From Dermatophilaceae bacterium Soc4.6 (GTDB lineage Bacteria > Actinomycetota > Actinomycetes > Actinomycetales > Dermatophilaceae): a DNA stretch of 64,000 nucleotides. The stretch covers positions 3,844,001-3,908,000 of the forward strand of contig JAZGVH010000002.1 of NCBI GenBank assembly GCA_039889245.1, given 5' to 3'. Positions within the stretch are counted from its first letter, which is position 1; each line of letters begins with the position of its first letter. This document shows positions 26,613-35,949 of this stretch, piece by piece. The notes below the pieces were generated by a model. It was not told where the DNA came from, made no database searches, and worked only from the letters and a program-made list of their open reading frames with translations. Position numbers and translations under genes: made by a program.

Positions 26613-27989
26613 ATGAGCCTCTACATCTCGACAAACCCCACCACCGGCGAGACCCTCGCCGAGTTCGACACCCTCGACGACGCCGGCGTCGAGCAGGCGC
26701 TCGCCGCCGCACACACCGGCTACGAGGCCTGGCGTGCCGTGCCCGTCGCCGAGCGGGCGGCTGTGCTGAGCGCCATCTCGCAGGCCTACACCGACCGCGC
26801 CGAGGAGCTCGCGACGCTCATGGCGCGCGAGATGGGCAAGCCCCTGCGCGAGGCGCTGGGCGAGCTCCAGCTGTGCTCGATGATCTGGGCCTGGTACGCC
26901 GAGCACGGACCCGGGCTGCTCGACGACGAGACCCTCCAGGTGCCCGGCGCCGACAGCACCGTGGTGCGCCGCACCCCCGTCGGCGCGATCCTCGGGATCA
27001 TGCCGTGGAACTTCCCCCACTACCAGGTGGCCCGCTTCGCCGCCCCGAACCTCATGCTGGGCAACGCGATCCTGCTCAAGCACGCGCCCATCACCCCCCA
27101 GTCGGCTCTCGTCATGCAGGAGATCTTCCTCGCCGCCGGCGTGCCTCAGGAGGCCTACCAGAACGTCTTCGCGAGCAACGAGCAGGCGGCGACGATGATC
27201 GCCGACCCCCGGGTGCAGGGCGTCTCCCTCACCGGCAGCGAGCGTGCCGGTGCGGCCGTCGCCGAGGTGGCCGGTCGCAACCTCAAGAAGGTCGTCCTCG
27301 AGCTCGGGGGGTCCGACGCCTTCATCGTCCTCGACGCGCCCGACCTCGACGCCACCGTCAAGGCGGCGACCCGGGGGCGGATGAGCAACACCGGCCAGGC
27401 CTGCAACGCCGCGAAGCGCATTGTCGTGCTCGACGCCGTCTACGACGAGTTCGTCGCCAAGCTGGCCGCCTCGTTCGCTGCGATCATCCCCGGCGACCCG
27501 CTCGTCCAGGGCACCGTCATCGGCCCGCTCTCGTCTCAGGCCGCCGCCGACGGGCTGGTCAAGCAGGTCGAGACCGCCGTCGCCCAGGGCGCCACCGTGA
27601 TCGCCGGCGGCGAGCGCATCGAGGGGCCCGGCGCCTTCGTGCAGCCCACGGTGCTCGGCGACGTCACGCCGTCGATGGACGCCTACTCCGAGGAGCTGTT
27701 CGGGCCGGTCGCGGTCGTCTACCGCGTCAAGGACGCCGACGAGGCCGTGTCCCTCGCCAACAGCTCTCCCTACGGGCTCTCGGGCTCGGTATGGAGCGGC
27801 GACACCGCCACGGCGCAGGCGGTCGCCGAGCGCCTCGACGTCGGCATGGCCTTCGTCAACGAGCACGGCACCACGCTGCCCGGCCTGCCCTTCGGTGGGG
27901 TCAAGCGCTCCGGCTTCGGGCGAGAGCTCGGGGCCTGGGGCATGGACGAGTTCGCCAACCGGAAGCTGGTGCGCGTCAGCGCCCGCTGA
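26613..27989 (+). CDS. gabD: Succinate-semialdehyde dehydrogenase
   Basis: NAD(P)-dependent aldehyde dehydrogenase, probably oxidising succinate semialdehyde to succinate in the GABA shunt. 458 residues. INPTTGE-type start (STNPTTGETLAEF), cofactor-binding MPWNFPHYQVARFAAPNL and SLTGSERAG, catalytic general base Glu230 in LELGGSDAF and nucleophile Cys264 in GQACNAAKR. ELPFGGVKRSG-like LPFGGVKRSGFGRELG closes the protein. Closest recognisable group is the short (about 457-residue) GabD1/Sad type. Exact substrate is inferred. Leaderless promoter; palindromic element follows. Confidence 0.85.
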   Translation: MSLYISTNPTTGETLAEFDTLDDAGVEQALAAAHTGYEAWRAVPVAERAAVLSAISQAYTDRAEELATLMAREMGKPLREALGELQLCSMIWAWYAEHGPGLLDDETLQVPGADSTVVRRTPVGAILGIMPWNFPHYQVARFAAPNLMLGNAILLKHAPITPQSALVMQEIFLAAGVPQEAYQNVFASNEQAATMIADPRVQGVSLTGSERAGAAVAEVAGRNLKKVVLELGGSDAFIVLDAPDLDATVKAATRGRMSNTGQACNAAKRIVVLDAVYDEFVAKLAASFAAIIPGDPLVQGTVIGPLSSQAAADGLVKQVETAVAQGATVIAGGERIEGPGAFVQPTVLGDVTPSMDAYSEELFGPVAVVYRVKDADEAVSLANSSPYGLSGSVWSGDTATAQAVAERLDVGMAFVNEHGTTLPGLPFGGVKRSGFGRELGAWGMDEFANRKLVRVSAR

Positions 27990-27994
27990 CCCCC

Positions 27995-28029
27995 GGCGTC
28001 TTACCCCGCTGACTGCGGGGTAAGACGCC
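27995..28029 (+). repeat. 35-nt palindromic element after gabD (copy 1), likely terminator
   Basis: A perfect 15-bp inverted repeat around TGACT (27995-28009 and 28015-28029) containing CTTACCCCGC and GCGGGGTAAG. It begins 5 nt after the gabD stop. 30 of 35 positions match the element at 54221-54255, so it is a dispersed repeat as well as a probable terminator. Confidence 0.8.
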
Positions 28030-28102
28030 CGGTCGGGACGGGCGCCTGCACTGCCTCCTCCTGCCCGCCGGACGCCGCGTGGAGGCGTCGGCGCACCCCG
28101 CC

Positions 28103-28108
28103 TAGACT
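28103..28108 (+). promoter_or_regulatory. Leaderless-type -10 element for the his operon
   Basis: TAGACT ends 6 nt before the first of two adjacent ATGs (28115, 28118) of hisD; no ribosome-binding sequence between. Confidence 0.6.
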
Positions 28109-28114
28109 GGTCCC

Positions 28115-29485
28115 ATGATGTCCAGACTCGACCTGCGGGGTGCACCGCTCACGGTGCGCGACCTGCGGGAGGCCCTTCCCCGTGCCGAGTTCGACGTCGA
28201 GGCCGCCCTCTCGCAGGTGCGGCCTCTCGTCGAGGACGTGCGTCATCGCGGCGCCGACGCGCTCCGCGACCTCGGTGAGCGCTTCGACGGGGTGCGCCCC
28301 GAGCACCTGCGGGTGCCTGCTGCCGTGCTCCAGGCGGCCCTCGACCAGCTCGACCCCGACCTGCGGGCGGCACTGGAGGAGTCGATCCGGCGGGCTCGTC
28401 TGGTGCACGCCGACCAGCGCCGCACCGACACGACGACGCAGGTGGTCGAGGGCGGCACCGTCACCGAGCGCTGGGTGCCCGTCGACCGCGTCGGGCTCTA
28501 TGTGCCGGGCGGCCTCGCGGTCTACCCCAGCAGCGTCGTGATGAACGTCGTGCCGGCTCAGCTGGCCCTGGTCCCCTCGCTGGCCGTGACCAGCCCACCC
28601 CAGAGGGAGAACGTCGGCGTCTTCGCCGGCTACCCCAACCCCACCATCCTCGCCACGTGCGCCCTGCTCGGTGTCGACGAGGTCTATGCCGTCGGCGGTG
28701 CGCAGGCGGTCGCGATGTTCGCCTACGGGTTCACCGACACCGAGGGTGACCGGAGCGTCGTCTGCGAGCCCGTGTCGCTCGTGACCGGTCCCGGCAACAT
28801 CTACGTCACCGCGGCCAAGCGGCTGCTCAAGGGTCTGATCGGCATCGACGCCGAGGCCGGTCCGACCGAGATCGCCGTCCTCGCCGACGACAGCGCCGAC
28901 CCCGAGCACGTCGCCGCCGACCTGGTCAGCCAGGCCGAGCACGACCCCCTCGCGGCAGCGGTGCTCGTCACCGACAGCGAGGCCCTGGTCGACGCGGTCG
29001 AGGAGGCGCTCGCTCGACGGGTGCCGCAGACCAAGCACAGTGAGCGGGTGACCACGGCCCTGGGTGGCCGCCAGTCGCGTCTCGTCCTCGTCGACGACAT
29101 CGACGCCGGTCTGGCCGTCGTCAACGCGTATGCCGCCGAGCACCTCGAGATCCAGACCCGCGACGCCGCCGGCGTGGCTGCTCGCGTGCGCAACGGCGGG
29201 GCCGTCTTCGTCGGACCCTGGGCTCCGGTGAGCCTGGGTGACTACTGCGCGGGCTCCAACCACGTGCTGCCCACCGCCGGCTGCGCCTGCCACAGCAGCG
29301 GACTGTCGGTGCAGTCGTTCCTGCGGGGGGTCCACGTCGTCACCTACGACGAGGCCGCCCTGCGTGACGTCGCGCACCACGTCGTCACCCTCGCGCAGTC
29401 CGAGGACCTACCGGCCCACGGCGAAGCCGTGACCGCCCGGTTCGGCGACCGGCTCCCCGGCCCGGCTCCCGCCCCGGCTTCGTGA
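28115..29485 (+). CDS. hisD: Histidinol dehydrogenase HisD
   Basis: Zn-dependent enzyme of the last two steps of histidine synthesis (L-histidinol to L-histidine, two NAD reductions). 456 residues. Conserved blocks: [79 protein letters not shown] and [20 protein letters not shown]. First gene of the his operon; the mRNA appears leaderless. The stop overlaps the hisC GTG. Confidence 0.97.
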   Translation: MMSRLDLRGAPLTVRDLREALPRAEFDVEAALSQVRPLVEDVRHRGADALRDLGERFDGVRPEHLRVPAAVLQAALDQLDPDLRAALEESIRRARLVHADQRRTDTTTQVVEGGTVTERWVPVDRVGLYVPGGLAVYPSSVVMNVVPAQLALVPSLAVTSPPQRENVGVFAGYPNPTILATCALLGVDEVYAVGGAQAVAMFAYGFTDTEGDRSVVCEPVSLVTGPGNIYVTAAKRLLKGLIGIDAEAGPTEIAVLADDSADPEHVAADLVSQAEHDPLAAAVLVTDSEALVDAVEEALARRVPQTKHSERVTTALGGRQSRLVLVDDIDAGLAVVNAYAAEHLEIQTRDAAGVAARVRNGGAVFVGPWAPVSLGDYCAGSNHVLPTAGCACHSSGLSVQSFLRGVHVVTYDEAALRDVAHHVVTLAQSEDLPAHGEAVTARFGDRLPGPAPAPAS

Positions 29486-30681
29486 GCGCGCAGACGAGGG
29501 AGTCTCCGGCCGACCTGGTCGACGCCCTGCTGCGTGACGACCTGCGCGGTCAGACGCCCTACGGTGCGCCGCAGCTCGACGTCGCGGTGCGGCTCAACAC
29601 GAACGAGAACTCCTACGACGTGCCGGCCGACGTCGTGGCGGCGATCACGGCTGCCGTGACCGGCGTCGCCGTGCACCTCAACCGCTACCCCGACCGCGAG
29701 TTCCTCGCCCTGCGTGCGGCGCTCGCGGCCTACCTCGCCAGCCAGACCGGCGTGGCACTCGCCGCCGACCAGCTCTGGGCCGCCAACGGCTCCAACGAGG
29801 TGCTCCAGCACCTCGTGCAGGCCTTCGGCGGAGCCGGGCGCACCGCCCTCGGCTTCACCCCCGCCTACTCCATGCACCCCATCATCGTGCGCACCATGGG
29901 AACGACCTGGGTCGACGGCCTGCGCGGGGCGCCGTCCGGCGCCTTCGACCTGACCCCGGAGTCGGCGGCTGCGCAGGTGCGGGCGCACCAGCCCCACCTG
30001 GTGTTCCTCTGCTCGCCCAACAACCCCACGGGCACGGCGCTCGACCCCGCCGTGGTCGAGGCGGTGCTCGATGCGGCACCGCGCTCGCTCGTGGTCGTCG
30101 ACGAGGCCTACGCCGAGTTCGCCCGACCGGGCACACCGAGCGCGGTCGGCCTCCTGGCCGACCACCCGCTGCTGGTGGTGACCCGCACGATGAGCAAGGC
30201 GTTCGCCCTCGCCGGCGCCCGCCTGGGCTACCTCGCCGGTGCGCCCGCGCTGCTCGACGCGCTGCGTCTGGTCCGCCTGCCTTACCACCTGTCCGACCCG
30301 ACGCAGGCGGTCGCCCTCGCTGCCCTCACCCACGTCCGGAGCCTGCTGCACACCGTCGAGGCGATCAAGACGCAGCGCGACCGCATCGTCACCGAGCTCG
30401 AGGCCCTGGGCTACCCACCCCAGCCGAGCGACGCCAACTTCGTGCTCTTCGGCGGTCTCGACGACGCCCCGGCCACCTGGCAGGCCCTGCTCGAGCGGGG
30501 TGTGCTGGTGCGTGACGTCGGGCTCCCGGGCTACCTGCGGGTCACCGCCGGCACACCGACCGAGACCGACGCGTTCCTCGCGGCCGTCGCCGATCTGCCA
30601 GACTCCCACCGGCGCGTCACCCGCGCCCAACCCCAGCCCCAGACCCAGACCCAGACTCAGCCTCAGGAGCCACTCTCGTGA
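29482..30681 (+). CDS. hisC: Histidinol-phosphate aminotransferase HisC
   Basis: PLP-dependent class I/II aminotransferase converting imidazole acetol phosphate to histidinol phosphate. GTG overlaps the hisD stop; 399 residues. [29 protein letters not shown], the PLP lysine in [17 protein letters not shown] (Lys239) and [15 protein letters not shown] are intact. The last ~18 residues are an unusual Gln/Pro/Thr-rich tail ([13 protein letters not shown]) encoded by imperfect hexanucleotide repeats at about 30630-30668. The stop overlaps the hisB GTG. Confidence 0.95.
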   Translation: MSAQTRESPADLVDALLRDDLRGQTPYGAPQLDVAVRLNTNENSYDVPADVVAAITAAVTGVAVHLNRYPDREFLALRAALAAYLASQTGVALAADQLWAANGSNEVLQHLVQAFGGAGRTALGFTPAYSMHPIIVRTMGTTWVDGLRGAPSGAFDLTPESAAAQVRAHQPHLVFLCSPNNPTGTALDPAVVEAVLDAAPRSLVVVDEAYAEFARPGTPSAVGLLADHPLLVVTRTMSKAFALAGARLGYLAGAPALLDALRLVRLPYHLSDPTQAVALAALTHVRSLLHTVEAIKTQRDRIVTELEALGYPPQPSDANFVLFGGLDDAPATWQALLERGVLVRDVGLPGYLRVTAGTPTETDAFLAAVADLPDSHRRVTRAQPQPQTQTQTQPQEPLS

Positions 30682-31283
30682 CCGGCGCCCGCACCGCGAC
30701 GATCAGCCGCACGACCAGCGAGTCGTCGGTCGAGCTGACCCTCGACCTCGACGGCACGGGCGAGTCCGACGTCTCCACCGGGGTGCCGTTCTACGACCAC
30801 ATGCTGCGCTCCCTGGCCAAGCACTCCCTGGTCGACCTCACCGTCCGCGCCACGGGTGACACGCACGTCGACGCCCACCACACGGTCGAGGACGTCGCGA
30901 TCGTGCTCGGCGAGGCACTGCGCGAGGCGCTCGGCGACAAGCGCGGCATCAGCCGCTTCGGCGACGCGACGGTGCCCCTCGACGAGTGCCTCGTGCAGGC
31001 TGTCGTCGACGTCTCCGGTCGGCCGTACCTCGTGCACGAGGGGGAGCCCGAGGGCCAGCAGTACCACCTCATCGGGGGCCACTTCACCGGGTCGATGACC
31101 CGGCACGTCTTCGAGAGCATCGTCCACCACGCGGCGATCTGCCTGCACGTGCGCGTGCTGTCGGGCCGCGACCCGCACCACATCGTCGAGGCGCAGTTCA
31201 AGGCCTTCGCCCGGGCCCTGCGGTCGGCCGTCGAGCGCGACCCCCGGGTCATCGGCGTCCCCAGTGCCAAGGGCAGTCTCTAG
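30678..31283 (+). CDS. hisB: Imidazoleglycerol-phosphate dehydratase HisB
   Basis: Mn-dependent dehydratase of histidine synthesis. 201 residues from GTG 30678 (GTGA overlap with hisC). Diagnostic [58 protein letters not shown] and [16 protein letters not shown] carry the metal-binding histidines. Monofunctional (no histidinol phosphatase domain), as usual outside enterobacteria. Confidence 0.97.
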   Translation: MTGARTATISRTTSESSVELTLDLDGTGESDVSTGVPFYDHMLRSLAKHSLVDLTVRATGDTHVDAHHTVEDVAIVLGEALREALGDKRGISRFGDATVPLDECLVQAVVDVSGRPYLVHEGEPEGQQYHLIGGHFTGSMTRHVFESIVHHAAICLHVRVLSGRDPHHIVEAQFKAFARALRSAVERDPRVIGVPSAKGSL

Positions 31284-31296
31284 GCGTGCGGGTCCG

Positions 31297-31971
31297 ATGT
31301 CCGACGCCCTGACCACCCCCTCCGGACCGGCCGCCCGCCGCTCCTCTCCGCCGGTGGGGCTCCTGCTGGTGCGCGGCGGTGCCGAGACCGTGGCGGCCTG
31401 GGCGGCCAAGGGCCTCGTGTCCCTACGGGTGGTCCCGCTCGAGCGTGGGTGGTGCGGGCTGCTGCCCGCCGCGGTGACCAGCCCCCTCGCCGCGCCGTAC
31501 GACGACCCGATCGGGCTGCTGCTCGGCCGCCCCGTTCCGCGGGCCCTGCGTCCCAGCTTCGGTATGACCGTCGTGCACGACCAGGCTCTGCTCACCGCCA
31601 CCCCGGGCGGGTGGCGGCCCGTGCAGCGTTGGGTCGCCTGGCGCCCCGGCACCGGGCTCGTGGTGCCCGGCGGCCTGCCGACCATGCGGCTCGCGGCGCT
31701 GGTGCACCTGGCCGAGGTCGACGACCCCGATGCTCTCGCGGCGGTTGCCGACCTCGTGCACGACGACGTCGGGAGCCCCCTGGAGGTGCTGCAGGGCCTG
31801 CTCGCCGCGCTGCACCTTCCCGGTGCCGGGTTGCTGGGCGCACCGGCGGACGGCCCGTGGGGCCCGGAGGTGCGGGTGGTCCCGGCGTCCGACAAGGGGG
31901 TCGCCGCCTTCGGGCGGATGGTGAGCGACGACGCGTCCTGGCGCGCCGAGATGGGAGGCAGGTCGACATGA
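31297..31971 (+). CDS. Uncharacterised protein encoded between hisB and hisH
   Basis: 224 residues from ATG 31297, 13 nt after hisB. Family not recognised. There is no signal peptide and no obvious transmembrane helix; the protein is Gly/Pro/Leu/Val-rich with no cysteine cluster or P-loop. Phrases visible include [53 protein letters not shown] and [17 protein letters not shown]. Its stop overlaps the hisH ATG (ATGA), so it is co-translated with hisH and co-regulated with histidine synthesis. Coding is supported by third-position GC bias and tight packing. A role in histidine synthesis or its control is only inferred from position. Confidence 0.8.
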   Translation: MSDALTTPSGPAARRSSPPVGLLLVRGGAETVAAWAAKGLVSLRVVPLERGWCGLLPAAVTSPLAAPYDDPIGLLLGRPVPRALRPSFGMTVVHDQALLTATPGGWRPVQRWVAWRPGTGLVVPGGLPTMRLAALVHLAEVDDPDALAAVADLVHDDVGSPLEVLQGLLAALHLPGAGLLGAPADGPWGPEVRVVPASDKGVAAFGRMVSDDASWRAEMGGRST

Positions 31972-32615
31972 GCGGCTCATCGCCCACCGTCGTGGTCCTC
32001 GACTACGGCAGCGGTAACGTCCACTCGGTCGTGCGGGCCCTCGAGCGGGTCGGGGCGCAGGTGGTGCTGACGGCCGACCGAGAGCAGGCGCTGGAGGCGG
32101 ACGGGCTCTTCGTACCGGGAGTGGGCAACTTCCACGCCTGTCTTGCCGGGCTGCACCGGGCCAACGGCCCGCGCCTGATCGACATCCGCCTGTCGGGGGG
32201 CCGCCCGGTGATCGGGGTCTGCGTCGGTATGCAGGTGATGTTCGAGGGGTCGAGCGAGCCGGCTGCCGCACCACGGGAAGGCCTCGGCCAGTGGCCGGGC
32301 ACCGTCGACCGGCTCGCGGCTGACGTCGTGCCCCACATGGGCTGGTCGACGGTGGAGGCGGGCGCCGGCTCGCGCCTCTTCGCCGGTGTCGAGCACGAGC
32401 GTTTCTACTTCGTGCACTCCTACGCCGCCCAGCAGTGGAGCCTCCACCCCGAGGGCTCCTTCGCCGTGGTGGCCCCGGTCGTCACCTGGTCCGAGCACGG
32501 GGGCCCCTTCGTGGCGGCCGTCGAGAACGGACCGCTCACCGCCACGCAGTTCCACCCCGAGAAATCGGGCGACGCCGGAGCCCACCTCCTCGAGAACTGG
32601 GTCCGGTCGCTCTAG
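31968..32615 (+). CDS. hisH: Imidazole glycerol phosphate synthase glutaminase subunit HisH
   Basis: Class I glutamine amidotransferase that feeds ammonia to HisF. 215 residues. Catalytic triad visible: Cys85 in GVCVGMQ, and His196/Glu198 in TQFHPEKSG. The start [15 protein letters not shown] is typical. hisF is not in this window. ATG overlaps the stop of the preceding unknown gene. Confidence 0.96.
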   Translation: MSGSSPTVVVLDYGSGNVHSVVRALERVGAQVVLTADREQALEADGLFVPGVGNFHACLAGLHRANGPRLIDIRLSGGRPVIGVCVGMQVMFEGSSEPAAAPREGLGQWPGTVDRLAADVVPHMGWSTVEAGAGSRLFAGVEHERFYFVHSYAAQQWSLHPEGSFAVVAPVVTWSEHGGPFVAAVENGPLTATQFHPEKSGDAGAHLLENWVRSL

Positions 32616-32668
32616 CCCGTGCCACCCACCCCGTCCGGCCCCCCTCGTTCGCAGGAGACGCATCCATC

Positions 32669-33445
32669 GTGACCCAGCCCAGCCCGACCGCCCCCTCGTC
32701 GACCGGTGCTCCCGCCGCCGGCCGGCTCGAGCTGCTGCCCGCCGTCGACGTCGCCGGTGGCCGTGCCGTCCAGCTGGTGCAGGGGGTGGCCGGCTCGGGC
32801 GGCGAGTTCGGCGAGCCGCTCGCGGCGGCGCTGGCGTGGCAGGAGCAGGGCGCGGAGTGGCTGCACCTCGTCGACCTCGACGCCGCCTTCGGCCGCGGCA
32901 GCAACCGCGAGGTCATCGACGAGATCGTGGGCCGGCTCGACATCCTCGTCGAGCTGTCGGGCGGCATCCGCGACGAGGAGTCGCTGACCACCGCGTTGGC
33001 CACCGGGTGCCGCCGGGTCAACCTCGGGACGGCCGCCCTCGAGGACCCCGCCTGGACGGCCTCCGCGATCGCCGCGCACGGCGACCGGATCGCCGTCGGT
33101 CTCGACGTGCGCGGGACCACGCTCGCCGCTCGCGGCTGGACCCAGGACGGCGGCGACCTGTGGGAGACCCTCGAGCGACTCGACGACGAGGGCTGCGCCC
33201 GCTACGTCGTCACCGACGTGCGCAAGGACGGCATGCTGGCGGGCCCGAACCTCGAGCTGCTCGCCGAGGTGTGCGGGTTCACCGACCGCCCGGTCCTCGC
33301 CTCCGGCGGGGTGTCCACCCTCGAGGACCTGCGGGCGCTGCGGGATCTGGTGGCCCGAGGGGTCGAGGGCGCCATCGTCGGCTCGGCCCTCTACCGGGGC
33401 GGCTTCACCCTGCCCGACGCCCTCGACGTGGCCGGTCGCCCGTGA
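32669..33445 (+). CDS. priA: Phosphoribosyl isomerase HisA/PriA
   Basis: TIM-barrel isomerase. In actinobacteria the HisA homologue (PriA) often serves both histidine (ProFAR isomerase) and tryptophan (PRA isomerase) synthesis. GTG 32669 with GGAG at 32654-32657; 258 residues. [18 protein letters not shown] contains the first catalytic Asp (Asp27), [17 protein letters not shown] the second (Asp183), and [11 protein letters not shown] and [11 protein letters not shown] the phosphate sites. Bifunctionality is inferred from phylum, not from a residue seen here. The stop overlaps the next GTG. Confidence 0.92.
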   Translation: MTQPSPTAPSSTGAPAAGRLELLPAVDVAGGRAVQLVQGVAGSGGEFGEPLAAALAWQEQGAEWLHLVDLDAAFGRGSNREVIDEIVGRLDILVELSGGIRDEESLTTALATGCRRVNLGTAALEDPAWTASAIAAHGDRIAVGLDVRGTTLAARGWTQDGGDLWETLERLDDEGCARYVVTDVRKDGMLAGPNLELLAEVCGFTDRPVLASGGVSTLEDLRALRDLVARGVEGAIVGSALYRGGFTLPDALDVAGRP

Positions 33446-33864
33446 GCGAGGCCCGCCTCGGCTCTGGCGGGCCGTGGGAGCAGGCGTTCGGCTACTCCCG
33501 CGCCGTCCGGGTCGGCAGCCGCATCCTCGTCTCCGGGTGCACCTCGACCCGCGACGGGGTCGTCCACTTCCCCTCCGACCCGGCCGCCCAGCTGCGGCTG
33601 GCCGCGGAGACGGCTCTGGCCGCCGTCTCCGAGCTCGGGGGCACGCTCGACGACGTCGTCCTCACCCGCCTCTACGTCACGCACCGCCGTGACTGCGAGG
33701 CCATCGGCCGCGCCCACGGCGAGCTCTTCGGCGCCGTCAGACCGGTCGCGACGATGGTCGTCGTGGCAGGTCTGCTGCACCCTGACATGCGGGTCGAGAT
33801 CGAGGTCGAGGCGGTCGTCGGTGCCGCCACCAGCCTCCCGCGACCCGAGCAGGCCCCGGTATGA
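33442..33864 (+). CDS. RidA family protein (YjgF/UK114)
   Basis: 140 residues; GTG overlaps the hisA stop. RidA-family proteins hydrolyse reactive enamines and imines. The fold-defining pieces are [48 protein letters not shown] and the C-terminal [12 protein letters not shown] with the conserved Arg and Glu. Co-translation with histidine genes suggests clearance of an intermediate, but that is inference; the subfamily is not the classical RidA. Confidence 0.85.
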   Translation: MSEARLGSGGPWEQAFGYSRAVRVGSRILVSGCTSTRDGVVHFPSDPAAQLRLAAETALAAVSELGGTLDDVVLTRLYVTHRRDCEAIGRAHGELFGAVRPVATMVVVAGLLHPDMRVEIEVEAVVGAATSLPRPEQAPV

Positions 33865-34640
33865 GCCGGGCCGACCGGCCGGGCCCGTCCGACAGCGCCG
33901 GGCTGCCCTGGGCCGGCCGTGACCTCACCCCCTCCGGCTTCGAGGACGATGACGGGTCGGCCGACGCAGCGCTGCTGGCGTCCCTCGCGGCTCGCGGGGC
34001 CGACCCCTCGCCCGAGACCGATGTCGCCCTCTTCGCACTGGTCCGGGCCGCCCGGTGGATCGTGCCGGTGGTCGCGGCCCCGGCAGAGACCGAGACCGGC
34101 GAGACCGGGCTGCTGGTCGAGAAGCGCACCGACATGGCGGTCGTCACCATCGTGGGGCCCGACGGACGACGGGCGCTGCCGGTCTTCACCTCCGCTGCGG
34201 CCCTCGCACGCTGGGACGCGTCGGCCCGCCCGGTGCCCGTGTCCGCCGACCGGGCCGCCCAGGCGGCGGTCGCCGAGGGCTGCGACGTGCTCCTGGTCGA
34301 CGTGGGGAGCGAGGGACCGACCGAGCTGCGCCCCAGCATGGTCTGGGCCCTGGCCCAGCGTGCCTCCTGGCTCCCGGCGTCGACCGACCCGTTCGTCGCG
34401 AAGGCGGTCGCGGTCGCGGTCGCGTCGGAGCCAGCCGTCGTCACCACGCGGCTCGAGGACGGCTCACCGCCCGGTCAGGGCGTGCTCCGCGTCGTCCTGG
34501 CCCTGCGGCCCGGTCTCGACGGGCCGTCCGTCGAGGCGCTGGCCACGCGGGTGGGTGAGCGCCTCGCCACCGACGGTGAGCTGCGGGCCCGGGTCGACGG
34601 CCTGGCCTTCGCCCTCGAGCCCGCCCCGGGCACGACCTGA
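33861..34640 (+). CDS. SseB family protein
   Basis: 259 residues; ATG overlaps the RidA-like stop. The central part (FALVRAARWIVPVVA ... MAVVTIVGPDGRRALPVFTSAAALARWD ... GCDVLLVDVGSEGPTELRPSMVWALA) matches the SseB N-terminal domain (pfam07179), common in actinobacteria next to hisA/RidA or infC genes. Function unknown. Terminal gene of the rightward his operon, facing the minus-strand DUF1501 gene. Confidence 0.8.
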   Translation: MSRADRPGPSDSAGLPWAGRDLTPSGFEDDDGSADAALLASLAARGADPSPETDVALFALVRAARWIVPVVAAPAETETGETGLLVEKRTDMAVVTIVGPDGRRALPVFTSAAALARWDASARPVPVSADRAAQAAVAEGCDVLLVDVGSEGPTELRPSMVWALAQRASWLPASTDPFVAKAVAVAVASEPAVVTTRLEDGSPPGQGVLRVVLALRPGLDGPSVEALATRVGERLATDGELRARVDGLAFALEPAPGTT

Positions 34641-34666
34641 CCTCGTCGTGGGCGGCCCCGGCGAGG
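34641..34666. terminator. Possible bidirectional terminator between convergent genes
   Basis: CCTCG (34641-34645) pairs with CGAGG (34662-34666), with an inner GGG/CCC stem. It lies in the 43-bp gap between the convergent sseB-like and DUF1501 genes. Confidence 0.4.
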
Positions 34667-34683
34667 CTCGCGCGGGACGGACG

Positions 34684-35949
34684 TCAGGTGAACAGGCCCA
34701 GCGGAGCCCGGTCCGCGCCCAGCACCCGCGCAGGGTCGGCCTCCAGGACCGACCGCAGCACGTCGGCGTAGACGGAGCGGAAGTCGGTGGTGACCTTGAG
34801 GTCACCGTCGTCGAGGTCGGTGAGCGAGGGCTGGTCGCCGTAGAACCCGCCCGTCACTCCCGTCCCCATCACGAGCACCGGGCCGGCCGTGCCGTGGTCG
34901 GTGCCCTGTGAGGCGTTGGCCCTGACCCGTCGACCGAACTCCGTGTACGCCATGGTCACGACGTCCTTCGCCCTCGGGTGGTCACCGAGCGCCGTCCGGA
35001 AGCCGGACAGCGCCTTGTCCACCAGGGTCAGCTGGGTGGTCTGGGTGCCCTTCTCGTCGGCGTGCGTGTCGAACCCGCCGAGCGACACGGTGTAGACGCG
35101 GGTCGGCGCTCCCATCCGGATGCACCGGGCGACCAGGCCGAGCTGCTGGGCGAGCGCGTCGGCGCCCCTGGCCTCCGCCCCGGCACCGGCTCCGGCGGCC
35201 TCGGCGCTGGCCCCGCTGACCACGGGGGCGAAGGTCGTCTGGACCCTCTGGACCGCGGCGTAGGACTCGACCACCTGCCGGGCGGCGACGGAGTCCTTCG
35301 GGTCGCTGGCCGCGAAGTGCCCGAGGATAGGCTCGCGCCCGCTCCCGACGGGCGCCCGCCCCACCGAGAGGGCCGCCGCGGTCGCACTCGTGCCGACCGC
35401 CAGCGGCGGGAGCACGTCACCGATGTTGAGGGCCAGCAGCGGGTCGTCGCCGGCGGTGTCGAGCCAGCGGCCGATCCAGCCGGTGTTGACCGGCGCGTCC
35501 GGTGAGGCGGTCTGCCAGATGTCCATCGAGCGGAAGTGGCTGTGATCAGGCCGGGGGTAGCCGACCCCGCGCACGACCGCGAGCTGCCGGTCCTCCCACA
35601 GCTGGCCGAGGCCGGTGAGGCCGGGGTTGAGCCCCAGGGCCTCGTCGAGGTGGATCACCTCGTCGGCGCCGTAGGCGAGCCCGGGTCGGGCGCTCTGGTA
35701 GGCCGGGTCGGCATACGGGATGACGGTGTTGAGGCCGTCGTTGCCGCCGTACATCGTCACGAGCACGAGCACGGCGGAGCCGGCGGCGAGCGGGTCGACG
35801 GCGGCCCGGTGCACGACGTCGTCCCACGTCACCTTCGCGGCGCCGGCGAGCACACCGGCTGCCGCGATGCCGCAGGAGGCCCGCAGCAGGGTGCGTCGGG
35901 TGAGACCGTCCAGCGGCTTCTTCGGGTCCAGTCGGGGGATCGCGGGCAT
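34684..35949 (-). CDS. Tat-exported DUF1501 protein (copy 1)
   Basis: 421 residues, DUF1501 (pfam07394) family, which has an alkaline phosphatase/sulfatase-like fold but no established substrate. A twin-arginine signal is clear: LTRRTLLRASCGIAAAGVLAGAA (Arg18-Arg19). Family motifs follow: VTMYGGNDGLNTVIPY, HSHFRSMDIWQTASP, TVSLGGFDTHADEKG and EFGRRVRANASQGTDHGTAGPVLVMG, whose Asp and His residues are likely metal ligands. Encoded by the second gene of a DUF1800-DUF1501 pair; its ATG shares one base with the DUF1800 stop. Paralogous to the protein at 37326-38570. Confidence 0.88.
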   Translation of the reverse strand: MPAIPRLDPKKPLDGLTRRTLLRASCGIAAAGVLAGAAKVTWDDVVHRAAVDPLAAGSAVLVLVTMYGGNDGLNTVIPYADPAYQSARPGLAYGADEVIHLDEALGLNPGLTGLGQLWEDRQLAVVRGVGYPRPDHSHFRSMDIWQTASPDAPVNTGWIGRWLDTAGDDPLLALNIGDVLPPLAVGTSATAAALSVGRAPVGSGREPILGHFAASDPKDSVAARQVVESYAAVQRVQTTFAPVVSGASAEAAGAGAGAEARGADALAQQLGLVARCIRMGAPTRVYTVSLGGFDTHADEKGTQTTQLTLVDKALSGFRTALGDHPRAKDVVTMAYTEFGRRVRANASQGTDHGTAGPVLVMGTGVTGGFYGDQPSLTDLDDGDLKVTTDFRSVYADVLRSVLEADPARVLGADRAPLGLFT

